Source: a bacterium (lineage in GTDB: Bacteria; UBP7; UBA6624). Taken from it: DNA of 8,391 nt. The position numbers were made by a program, and so were the translations under genes. The notes under the pieces were generated by a model. The model did not search any database and was not told the DNA's origin. It worked only from the letters and a program-made list of their open reading frames with translations. The stretch is taken from contig JACNFQ010000046.1 in assembly GCA_014384545.1 (NCBI GenBank), positions 1 to 8,391 on the forward strand, read 5' to 3'. Below, piece by piece: positions 1 to 8,135 of this stretch; position 1 is the stretch's first letter; each line of letters starts with the position of its first letter.

Positions 1-1
1 T

Positions 2-1510
2 CTGCTCTGGACAGTGGAGATTAAGGGTGTGGCACGCGCTTGGGGACCCGATGGTGAATCTCCCAAGAGTGAGATTTCTGCTACGGCAAGCTGGGAGTCG
101 GGTGAGGAAGGCTTCGTTTACTCCCTCGCCTACGAAGGAGCCCAAACCTATTCCCTATCCTGCCCGTGGGAGGCACAGGAAGATTTCTTGGTCGGAAAAC
201 TAGACGAGGCGTGTCAACTTCGTATTAGCCACCCCGATAACGATACTCCCGAAACTGTGGGAACGCCAGAACAACGAGAGGATGCCTACTTCCCCTTCCA
301 TCTGTTGACCCGCTCTTTCCAAGATGACCAAGGCGTTTGGAGGATGAGGGAGGGTAGCCAACATATTGATTGGGTGCAGGGGGATGGAGCCGAGCAACCA
401 ACGATGCGAAGACAGAGGTATTATGGAGCGTTTCAACCCGGGAGCAAGACATTACCCATTCGTTCAGGGCGCGTTACCACCCGAATGGATGTGGGGTCGC
501 CGGGTCCAGAAGGGGTTCGGTGGATGCCCTTTGTGACGTCCGAGATGGCTTTCCATGTGGGAGATGCTGCTCTGCCACCCTTATCCTCTGCTCAAAGACC
601 GAACCCAGAACTCCTTATTCGGACCTCTCAGGGCGAGATGTTGGTAGAACTATTCATGAATGAGACGCCTCTGCTTGCAGGGAACATTTTGGCATTGGTT
701 CGTTCGGGGTATTATTCCGGTACGATCTGTCACAGGGTAGTAGAGGGTTTTGTCAATCAATGTGGCGACCCCACAGGGACGGGGTGGGGGGGACCAAGTT
801 ATAGTATTCCTGATACTTTCTCGCCTGAGAATCGTCACGACCCCTTTGTGCTCTCTATGGCTAATGCGGGACCAGATACGAATGGGAGCCAGTGGTTTAT
901 TCCCGTAGAGAGAACGGAGAGGGTAGAGAACCTAGATACGAAACATGGTGTGTTTGGTAAGCTCGTTTGGGGAGAAGAAGTCGCCTTAGCGATCAATGGG
1001 ATGGAAGTGAGTGAGGGTGACCGTCCTAAGAGCCCCCAATTCATCCTAGAAATCAGGGAAGTCGCCCCTTGGATAGCGCCAAGCGAGCCCTTGCCCGCTT
1101 TAGTAAGCGACCTACGCTTTCTGCAGACTGAAGGCGCGTTCGTATGGGGAAGCCGTACGCTGGGGACAGCAGTGGGGCGTGCCGTGTGGGATGGCGAAAC
1201 GAGGTCATTGCAACTAGAGGGAACTTTAGAGCATGGGGAAAACTTAGGACAACCTGTGGGTATCTCCTTATACCTTGAGGGGGGTTTTTCGTTGGCGACA
1301 TTGGGGGGAAAGTTAGAGATTGAAACGCCTTCTCCAACTGAAGGAAACTGGCCTGGTTCATGGGTGTGGGAGGGTGAGATTTGGCGTCTTCTTGCTTGGC
1401 CGGGGAGTGATGATGAGACGATCGCAAATCTCCAAGTTCAGGTTCGCGATGGAAAAGGGGGCGAGTGGTTATATGGGATGGGTGCTGTCGTTTACAACGA
1501 GACGGAATGA
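2..1510 (+). CDS. Large multidomain cyclophilin-type peptidyl-prolyl isomerase, 5' partial
   Basis: The protein carries a cyclophilin domain, the family that catalyses cis-trans isomerisation of peptide bonds before proline. The frame is open to the left edge. A GTG at 14 is the first start codon inside, but it has no ribosome site before it and no signal peptide after it, so the true start is probably upstream. Numbering from that GTG gives 498 residues. The cyclophilin domain spans about 198-350 and shows CHRVVEGF (239-246), LSMANAGPDTNGSQWF (280-295) and KHGVFG (310-315). Arg241, Phe246, Gln249, Gln293, Phe295 and His311 match human CypA R55, F60, Q63, Q111, F113 and H126. The W121 position is Asn306, which in this family usually means weak cyclosporin binding. 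About 195 residues before the domain and 145 after it are rich in Trp, Gly and Glu, and I do not recognise them. The TGA stop overlaps the next start (ATGA). Domain call firm; flanks, cellular location and activity unknown. Confidence 0.9.
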   Translation: MLWTVEIKGVARAWGPDGESPKSEISATASWESGEEGFVYSLAYEGAQTYSLSCPWEAQEDFLVGKLDEACQLRISHPDNDTPETVGTPEQREDAYFPFHLLTRSFQDDQGVWRMREGSQHIDWVQGDGAEQPTMRRQRYYGAFQPGSKTLPIRSGRVTTRMDVGSPGPEGVRWMPFVTSEMAFHVGDAALPPLSSAQRPNPELLIRTSQGEMLVELFMNETPLLAGNILALVRSGYYSGTICHRVVEGFVNQCGDPTGTGWGGPSYSIPDTFSPENRHDPFVLSMANAGPDTNGSQWFIPVERTERVENLDTKHGVFGKLVWGEEVALAINGMEVSEGDRPKSPQFILEIREVAPWIAPSEPLPALVSDLRFLQTEGAFVWGSRTLGTAVGRAVWDGETRSLQLEGTLEHGENLGQPVGISLYLEGGFSLATLGGKLEIETPSPTEGNWPGSWVWEGEIWRLLAWPGSDDETIANLQVQVRDGKGGEWLYGMGAVVYNETE

Positions 1511-1863
1511 AAAACAGCTGTGAATCATCGCCCCTAAACCGATGTGTTTTGGCGTGTCAAACACCCAATGCCAATCGTGTGTTTTGGGTCTTTTTTGGGT
1601 TGAATATCATCGACATTCTCTTGGCGATTTATGGGATTGGGAGTCGCCAGATGCCCGAGATGAATCCGATCATAGATAGATTGGTTCAGGAGCATTGGAC
1701 ATTGGCTATTGCGTTCAAGGTAGTGGTAGCGGGTACTGTGGGGTTGTTGGCGTTATGGAGGCAGGAGATTGTGGGGGTGTTGCAGTGGGCCTCCTATCTG
1801 CTCATGGCCGTGAATCTATTTACGCTGTATATCCTGATAACGGGGTGGGGTTTACCCGAATAG
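1507..1863 (+). CDS. Small three-helix membrane protein, DUF5658-like
   Basis: This 118-residue protein has three predicted membrane helices at about 26-45, 65-84 and 90-112. It resembles the uncharacterised DUF5658 family: helix 1 carries NIIDILLAIYGIG (33-45, with Asn33 and Asp36), then EMNP (51-54) in the following loop, and a lysine (Lys71) inside helix 2. These polar and charged residues in or near the membrane are what I recall as the family hallmark; no function is established. I chose the ATG at 1507 because it overlaps the stop of the cyclophilin gene as ATGA, which implies translational coupling. An in-frame ATG at 1465 lies inside the upstream gene and adds a non-hydrophobic stretch typical of an out-of-frame read. 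The N-terminus holds three cysteines (5, 13, 17) before helix 1. The position between two cyclophilin genes suggests co-expression with them, but no functional link is shown. Family assignment is from memory of the motif and is moderately sure. Confidence 0.8.
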   Translation: MKNSCESSPLNRCVLACQTPNANRVFWVFFGLNIIDILLAIYGIGSRQMPEMNPIIDRLVQEHWTLAIAFKVVVAGTVGLLALWRQEIVGVLQWASYLLMAVNLFTLYILITGWGLPE

Positions 1864-1873
1864 GATGCCCCCT

Positions 1874-2752
1874 ATGAGATATTCACTCTTTTTACTCGCT
1901 TTACTAACGGCTGGCTCTTGTGGCCCCACAGAGGATGAGGGCGCTGTACCTGAAGTCGTTCCTTCTCCTTACGAAGCGATGGTAGCAGTTGAAGAGGATT
2001 GTCCAGAAAACAAGGAGGTGGGCATGAAAAACCCTGTTGCAGTTATGGAGACTTCGATGGGAGATATCACCATTGAGTTGTTAGAGGACGCAGCCCCTAA
2101 CACGGTAGCAAACTTCGTGGAGTTGTCAGAGAGTGGTTTTTATGATGGAGTCGTCTTCCATCGCGTGATTCCCAATTTTATGATTCAGGGTGGTGATCCT
2201 CAAGGTTCGGGGATAGGTGGTCCAGGTTATACATTTGCAGACGAGATAAATGCAGAGGCATTGGGTCTTACAGAGATGGCTGTCAACGAGCTCCCGAACT
2301 TTGATCAAAACCAACGGTTACAACAGGAAGTGTCCCAGGTAGTGTTTAAGGAATTAGGTATCACGAGTCAAGAGGAGTTTGATGCCCAAAAAGATTCCAT
2401 TATCCAGAGAGTAAACACGATGAAGGTTGCGGAGTTTTACGAGGGGCAGGGTGTTTCCTATACCCCTTGCCTCCCCTCTGCAGAAAACGTCAGAGGTGTT
2501 CTATCAATGGCGAATTCGGGACCCAACACCAATGGTAGCCAGTTCTTTGTAACCCAGGTTGATACACCTTGGCTCAATGGCAAACATACCGTTTTTGGCA
2601 GAGTGGTAGAAGGGATGGATGTGGTGGATGGTATTGCGGGGGTGCCCACGGGTCAAGGGGACAAACCCCTTGAACCCATCACGATTCTCTCAATGAAGAT
2701 CTCAGGGAAACACGACCACGAGTATAAGGTGATCAAGATGGGGGACGAATAA
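1874..2752 (+). CDS. Cyclophilin-type peptidyl-prolyl isomerase lipoprotein
   Basis: A likely envelope-anchored prolyl isomerase of 292 residues. The N-terminus is a lipoprotein signal sequence: Arg2, a hydrophobic run (SLFLLALL), then TAGSC with the lipidated cysteine at 16. An acidic linker follows, and the cyclophilin domain begins at about 54. Conserved motifs are FHRVIPNFMIQGGD (95-108), LSMANSGPNTNGSQFF (210-225) and TPWLNGKHTVFG (231-242). Arg97, Phe102, Gln105, Gln223, Phe225, Trp233 and His238 match all main CypA active-site residues, so the enzyme is probably active. About 75 residues are inserted after ADEIN (about 122-126), before the SMAN strand; the insert is rich in Gln and Glu and probably helical. 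I chose ATG 1874 because AGGA at 1862-1865 lies 8 bases before it; an ATG at 1865 overlaps that site and would add only three residues. The gene begins 10 bases after the DUF5658-like gene and is likely in the same operon. Confidence 0.93.
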   Translation: MRYSLFLLALLTAGSCGPTEDEGAVPEVVPSPYEAMVAVEEDCPENKEVGMKNPVAVMETSMGDITIELLEDAAPNTVANFVELSESGFYDGVVFHRVIPNFMIQGGDPQGSGIGGPGYTFADEINAEALGLTEMAVNELPNFDQNQRLQQEVSQVVFKELGITSQEEFDAQKDSIIQRVNTMKVAEFYEGQGVSYTPCLPSAENVRGVLSMANSGPNTNGSQFFVTQVDTPWLNGKHTVFGRVVEGMDVVDGIAGVPTGQGDKPLEPITILSMKISGKHDHEYKVIKMGDE

Positions 2753-2775
2753 GGGAGTTCTTCCTTTGGAGTTGG

Positions 2776-2849
2776 TGGGGCGTCGTTCAATGGCAGGACA
2801 CCTGGTTCTGGCCCAGGCAATCTAGGTTCGAATCCTAGCGCCCCAGCCA
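2776..2849 (+). tRNA. tRNA-Gln, anticodon CTG
   Basis: A complete cloverleaf can be folded by hand. The acceptor stem is TGGGGCG (2776-2782) with CGCCCCA (2839-2845), followed by discriminator G2846 and an encoded CCA (2847-2849). The D stem is GTTC (2785-2788) with GGAC (2796-2799). The anticodon stem is CCTGG (2801-2805) with CCAGG (2813-2817), and the seven-base loop places CTG at 2808-2810, reading the glutamine codon CAG. The T arm is CTAGG, TTCGAAT, CCTAG (2822-2838). The weak U1-A72 first pair is typical of bacterial tRNA-Gln. It lies 23 bases after the cyclophilin stop. A TATAAG at 2723-2728 inside the end of that gene could be a -10 box, but no good -35 lies ahead of it, so co-transcription with the upstream genes is equally possible. 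No T-rich terminator follows. Confidence 0.97.
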
Positions 2850-2885
2850 ACCCCTAATGCCCCGTCGCCCTTTGTATGGAGGGGG

Positions 2886-3770
2886 TTATTTGGGGCAGGG
2901 GGTTTCGGAGCCCGTTCTGTCGAAACAGACCACAGAGACCATCACATCTTCTTCAAACTTCGCTCTGGCTACCAAGGTGCCATCATCCCTATACTCCACC
3001 CAATCACCCAGTGCTAAGTCTCCCAGATGTTGCCCTTCTCGCCATAAAGAGCCATTGGGATGCCAATCTCGATAGCGGCCATCCCGCAACCCTTCTTTAT
3101 ATGTTCCTTCAACGCGTTTTAGCCCTGATGAGGTCCACTCAGTCCATACACCCGTTCTCTGACCATCTTCCATCACTCCTTCTTGCTTCGTTTTTCCGTT
3201 TTCAAACCACGAAACTACGATACCATGCATAACTCCTTTGCTATAGGTTGCAGCCAGTTTGGGGGTGCTGTCATCCCACCACTCTTCAAAGAGACCGTCC
3301 TCTGACCCGTTGACAAACACTCCCTTTGTGGCCAAAGCTCCATTGGGGTGCCATTCTCGGAATGCACCGTGGCGAATACCTCCTTTGTAGGTTACTTGGC
3401 GCACTCTTGTTCCTTCTTGGCTCCATAGTGTAGAAACTCCATCCCACGCACCTTTCTTGTACGACTGCTCCGCCTTCAGTTTTCCATTGGAGTGCCATTC
3501 TGTCCATTTCCCCTCCTTGTTCCCTTCAAGATAGATTCCACGGCTGCGGGGCGACCCATCAGGGTACCAATCAGCATAGGGCCCATGCCAAATAAAGCTA
3601 TGGTCTCCTTCTTTCTGGCAACGAACCGAAAACCCATCTGGAGGGGGCATCCCCACTTGTTCTGTTCCTGCGGCACAACGGACTTCTTCTGGTGAAGGTC
3701 TGAAGAATAGCCCCCAAATTGCTCCCCCCAAAACGAGAACAAGAAGCCAACTGTTTCGTCGGGAATCCAT
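2886..3770 (-). CDS. Membrane-anchored MORN-like repeat protein (YwqK-like repeats)
   Basis: A 294-residue protein with an N-terminal hydrophobic segment (about 8-23), probably a signal anchor or uncleaved signal, then an extracytoplasmic region of tandem WxxxG repeats. The repeats belong to the MORN-variant type found in proteins often labelled YwqK-family antitoxins; that label says little about function here. Nine units of exactly 24 residues run from about 63 to 278, each starting with Gly and usually carrying a Trp or Tyr at position 6 and Gly at position 10, as in GKWTEWHSNG and GRYRDWHPNG. Two cysteines precede the array (32 and 51) and two follow it (282 and 292), which suggests disulfide-capped ends. 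I chose ATG 3770 because GGAG lies 8 bases upstream; a GTG at 3821 would overlap thiC by 17 bases and put a charged tail before the hydrophobic segment. It starts 34 bases after the thiC stop and is probably in the thiamin operon. No role in thiamin is implied by its sequence. Confidence 0.87.
   Translation of the reverse strand: MDSRRNSWLLVLVLGGAIWGLFFRPSPEEVRCAAGTEQVGMPPPDGFSVRCQKEGDHSFIWHGPYADWYPDGSPRSRGIYLEGNKEGKWTEWHSNGKLKAEQSYKKGAWDGVSTLWSQEGTRVRQVTYKGGIRHGAFREWHPNGALATKGVFVNGSEDGLFEEWWDDSTPKLAATYSKGVMHGIVVSWFENGKTKQEGVMEDGQRTGVWTEWTSSGLKRVEGTYKEGLRDGRYRDWHPNGSLWREGQHLGDLALGDWVEYRDDGTLVARAKFEEDVMVSVVCFDRTGSETPCPK
2937..3584 (-). repeat. Nine in-frame 72-base units encoding MORN-like repeats
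   Basis: On the minus strand the coding sequence repeats with a 72-base period, giving nine 24-residue units without any insertion or deletion. Unit boundaries fall at 3584, 3512, 3440, 3368, 3296, 3224, 3152, 3080 and 3008, each beginning at a glycine codon. The units are conserved as protein (GxxxxW...G) but divergent as DNA, so this is an old protein repeat and not a recent tandem duplication or a CRISPR array. Confidence 0.85.
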
Positions 3771-3804
3771 TCGTTGGGCTCCAGAGGGGCGGCTCCTATC
3801 TCGT

Positions 3805-5512
<1,708 letters not shown>

Positions 5513-5515
5513 TCT

Positions 5516-6274
5516 TCATTCTAGAAGGTCAACGTCCTTCTGGCATTGAATCTCAAAGAGATTGGAAACGATATTCTTTGCCTCTCTAACGGCTTCAACG
5601 ATCGGTCTTCCTTTACAGAGTCCGCCAGCCAGTGCGGCGGAGAATGCACATCCAGTTCCCCTGACAAAGCCCTCTTTTCGAGGCGATTCAAACCACATGG
5701 ATTCCTCCTTCCCATAGAGAAGGTCAGGGCTTGTTTCTCCTTTTAGATGTCCTCCCTTCAAGAGAATCGCTTGGCACCCAAGGGAAAGCAGAGACCTAGC
5801 AGCCCTTTCCATATCTGAGCGTGTTGAAATTACTTGCCCTGAAAGGGCGGACGCCTCGGGGATATTGGGTGTGATGATGGTGGCAAGGGGAATGAGGTCT
5901 GTTCTAAGGGCATCTACCCCTTGCCCATCTAGGAATGGGTTGCCCACTGTGGGTGCGATAACGGGGTCTACTACAAGGAATGGTGGCGGTGTGGATTGAA
6001 GGGAGAAACTAGCCTCTTTGATGTGGGCAGCCGATGGAAACATCCCCGTCTTTGCCGCACCGATCCCCATCAATATCACAGCACCAATACCAGCACTGAT
6101 ATCACCTATTGGGCGTGGCGTTACAGCTAAGACCCCCTCGTCGTTTTGGCGTGTATCGGCTGTGGTTACAGTGTGATGTTGGATGCCCATCGCCCGAAGA
6201 ATCTCTTTCTCTTTTTGGTGCCCTGCCCTTCCCGTAGGGTCGCTTCCGGCAATAGACAAGATAGCTAGAGGCAT
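5516..6274 (-). CDS. thiD: Hydroxymethylpyrimidine / phosphomethylpyrimidine kinase ThiD
   Basis: ThiD phosphorylates HMP and HMP phosphate to HMP pyrophosphate, the pyrimidine donor for thiamin phosphate synthase. The 252-residue product has the ribokinase-like ThiD motifs: AGSDPTGRAG (9-18), KTGM (75-78), VVDPV (101-105), TPNIPEAS (135-142), LLKGGHL (171-177) and GTGC (206-209), where Cys209 is the ThiD-specific residue replacing the aspartate of ribokinases. Two places differ from what I recall of the usual family: Arg16 stands where Gly is common in SGGAG, and the TAQNT segment reads TADTRQND (38-45). The start at ATG 6274 fits the family N-terminus; a longer reading from 6406 would run into the divergent gene and adds unrelated sequence. 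No strong ribosome site precedes 6274 (only a TAAG). It is the first gene of the thiD-thiC-MORN run. A close pyridoxine kinase relative is possible, but the thiC neighbour argues for ThiD. Confidence 0.93.
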   Translation of the reverse strand: MPLAILSIAGSDPTGRAGHQKEKEILRAMGIQHHTVTTADTRQNDEGVLAVTPRPIGDISAGIGAVILMGIGAAKTGMFPSAAHIKEASFSLQSTPPPFLVVDPVIAPTVGNPFLDGQGVDALRTDLIPLATIITPNIPEASALSGQVISTRSDMERAARSLLSLGCQAILLKGGHLKGETSPDLLYGKEESMWFESPRKEGFVRGTGCAFSAALAGGLCKGRPIVEAVREAKNIVSNLFEIQCQKDVDLLE

Positions 6275-6326
6275 ACTTACTAAGACATCGTAAACCGTTA
6301 AGGAAAGATGTGGTAGAGTTAATCTG
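6275..6326. promoter_or_regulatory. Divergent intergenic region, likely holding both promoters
   Basis: Only 52 bases separate the start codons of thiD (leftward) and the exported-protein gene (rightward), so any promoters for the two operons must lie here or inside the opposing genes. On the minus strand a TACGAT at 6287-6292 could be a -10 box 12 bases before the thiD start, giving a very short leader. I found no convincing -35 for it and no clear promoter in the plus direction. The call rests on gene arrangement more than on motifs. Confidence 0.35.
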
Positions 6327-7268
6327 ATGAAACAGTTCTTGATTGTCCTCTTAGTTGCTGCTGTTCCCCCTGCCACAGAGAGTCTCCTCTTTCGTGAGAA
6401 CCTCACCCTGGGCGAATCGTGGAGACTTCATCTTTCGGCATCCGCTTCAGCCGAGGTGGACTTAGGTGTGATGGCTCAGTTAATGGAGCGGGAGAGGATA
6501 TCCGTTTACGCGGCAATGGGCGAGGCATCAATCCCCTTTACCGTTGTGGGGGTAAAGGAGGGTGTCGCTAGGGTAGCGGGCGAATTGGATTGGGTTAAGC
6601 TCTCGGTGGACAAGGGTGGAGGAATGGAGGAGATACTGAATCAGCATAAGGACCCCAGCCAACCGCCACAAAATGGGGAGGAGATTGTAGGCGTACCTTT
6701 TGTAATGGGAATCGAGGCTTTGGGGCGGGTGGTGTCTTGGGAATTTGCAGAGTGGGGGCTTAACCCATCCGAAGAAGGTTTCGACATCCCCCTTATGGGA
6801 TTGGGTGGGGTTACACCGCCGGGTTTTCCTCTATTGGGGGGGTATCCCCAAGAGCCCATTGCGTTAGGGAGCTCGTGGGAAGAATCTATTCCCCTAGGTG
6901 ATAGTGATAGCCCGATTGCTGGTGCCATCACCTTGACCCACAGATGGGATAGACGAGAGGGGGATCTCTTCTTTCTATCACACCACGGGTTCTTAGATGT
7001 GGAAGGGGGGGCAGATGATGAGAATCCCATGGGGGTCCTTATGGGGGGATGGAACCTATCTGGCACCTCTACTTGGCATCTAGAAGAGGGGTTTCTAACG
7101 ACGACGCTTTCGCTCTCGCCTTCTGTTCCCATAACATTGGAGGGTATGACCGCTAAAATAGATGTCACGGTTACATTTACAAAGCGACCTTATGACGAAG
7201 CGCTCTTTATTTTGCCCCGTGTGCCCGAGGACGGGGAGATGATTACCCCAGGAGCAATACGACCATGA
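6327..7268 (+). CDS. Exported protein of unknown function
   Basis: I do not recognise this 313-residue protein. It starts with MKQ and a hydrophobic run (about 4-13) ending in AAVPPATES, a plausible Sec signal peptide with cleavage near residue 17-19, so it is probably periplasmic or secreted. The rest has no further membrane segment. It alternates short hydrophobic and polar stretches with many Gly, Thr and Ser, which suggests a beta-rich fold. GSSWEESIPL (181-190), followed by ITLTHRWDRREGDLFF and later GTSTWHLEEGF (246-256), loosely recalls secreted DUF6263-type proteins; that is only an impression. There are no cysteines, so it is neither a lipoprotein nor disulfide-bonded. The ATG at 6327 has no strong ribosome site. 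Its stop overlaps the next start (ATGA), so the two products are probably made together. The divergent thiD gene gives no clue to its role. Confidence 0.83.
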   Translation: MKQFLIVLLVAAVPPATESLLFRENLTLGESWRLHLSASASAEVDLGVMAQLMERERISVYAAMGEASIPFTVVGVKEGVARVAGELDWVKLSVDKGGGMEEILNQHKDPSQPPQNGEEIVGVPFVMGIEALGRVVSWEFAEWGLNPSEEGFDIPLMGLGGVTPPGFPLLGGYPQEPIALGSSWEESIPLGDSDSPIAGAITLTHRWDRREGDLFFLSHHGFLDVEGGADDENPMGVLMGGWNLSGTSTWHLEEGFLTTTLSLSPSVPITLEGMTAKIDVTVTFTKRPYDEALFILPRVPEDGEMITPGAIRP

Positions 7269-8131
7269 AGGAACGTGATCTTAGGAAGAGTACGAAGGGG
7301 CGGTGGATTCTGGTGGTGTTGGCGCTCTTTGCCTTGTTTGGGGGTGTAGAGGCGATGTCTGGTGGGCTCCAAAACAAGGGAAATGCCTATTTGGACCAAG
7401 CACTAGGGCGCGCGCGCATAGCGTTTGCCACCCTCTCTATTATGAAGGCAACGGTAGGGATTGTAGAGGGTAGTGATTTCGAATTTGGGGCATCCTTTGG
7501 TGCTTCCGTTGGGGTAGATTTAGAGGTAGGGGATATAGCTCAACCTCTATATGATCTCATTGACAAGGCGTGGGATATCGCTCTTGTCGCCTGGATCGCT
7601 TTGGAGACGGAGAGAATCCTCTTAGGAATCTCGGGGTTTCGCATCGCCGATTGGTTAATAATCGTCGGTCTTTTGGCGTTAATCGCTATCGCTTGGGGAT
7701 GGGTCGTCCCCAAGCTAAGTTGGCAAAGGTGGGGGCGGGCTTTTATTTTGGCGGGGTTGGTAATGAGGTTTATGTTGCCAGCAGCTGTGTGGGGTACCCA
7801 AGTGATGTCTGCTTCATTGACGGCTAAGCCTATGGAAGCGTCTCGCATAGAGATTGAGGCTCACCAAAGGGAATTGGGAGACCTGTTTGGAGATATACAA
7901 CGGGCACCGTTATTGGATAGAGTGGGGGTTTTTCAGACATGGATGGCTACGCACGATAAAGCATGGTGGGACCAGTATCGTAGCGAGGTTGTGCGCCATG
8001 CTATGCTCTTATCAGCCGCGTTCCTTTTAGATAGTGTTATCTTTCCGATTCTTACGTTGTGGTTGTTGATGGCGTTAGGAAAACGCGTCGTTTATTCGGT
8101 ACCCATGAGCCTTCCAACCCCCGAGGCGTAA
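7265..8131 (+). CDS. Polytopic membrane protein of unknown function
   Basis: A 288-residue integral membrane protein that I cannot assign to a named family. Predicted helices are at about 14-30, 104-121, 128-148, 158-178 and 245-271. Between the first and second lies an outside or periplasmic segment with VEGSDFEFG (67-75) and VGDIAQPLYDLIDKAW (88-103). This reminds me of an uncharacterised bacterial membrane family with an EGS...VGD..QP.YD.ID.AW pattern, a recollection I cannot check here. A loop of about 65 residues, rich in charged residues and Trp (180-244), separates the last two helices. The ATG at 7265 has AGGAG at 7250-7254, 10 bases upstream, and overlaps the stop of the exported-protein gene, so coupling is likely. 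It ends with TAA just before a possible weak terminator. No catalytic motif, transporter signature or ATP-binding site is visible. Confidence 0.85.
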   Translation: MKERDLRKSTKGRWILVVLALFALFGGVEAMSGGLQNKGNAYLDQALGRARIAFATLSIMKATVGIVEGSDFEFGASFGASVGVDLEVGDIAQPLYDLIDKAWDIALVAWIALETERILLGISGFRIADWLIIVGLLALIAIAWGWVVPKLSWQRWGRAFILAGLVMRFMLPAAVWGTQVMSASLTAKPMEASRIEIEAHQRELGDLFGDIQRAPLLDRVGVFQTWMATHDKAWWDQYRSEVVRHAMLLSAAFLLDSVIFPILTLWLLMALGKRVVYSVPMSLPTPEA

Positions 8132-8135
8132 GGAG

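Noticed and set aside
1053-1427. 124-codon minus-strand frame
   Set aside because: It lies antisense to the C-terminal part of the large cyclophilin and has low-complexity Pro/Ser/His-rich composition.
2653-2850. Minus-strand open frame with the GFEPRLPGPEPGVLPL-like product
   Set aside because: It is the antisense of tRNA-Gln; the T arm read backwards gives the familiar false GFEPR peptide.
2849-2904. Inverted repeat (AACCCC-taa-TGCCCC with GGGGCA-g-GGGGTT) between the tRNA and the MORN-like gene
   Set aside because: It could fold, but the loop is 28 bases and no T run follows on either strand, so I do not call it a terminator.
2937-3584. CRISPR or recent tandem DNA repeat
   Set aside because: The 72-base period is in-frame protein repetition with divergent DNA, with no constant repeat and no spacers.
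6275-6406. Longer thiD reading starting at 6406
   Set aside because: The added 44 residues precede the family N-terminus (AILSIAGSDP) and overlap the divergent exported-protein gene.
6641-7168. 175-codon minus-strand frame
   Set aside because: It is a Ser/Pro-rich shadow of the exported-protein gene, with no ribosome site and no recognisable motif.
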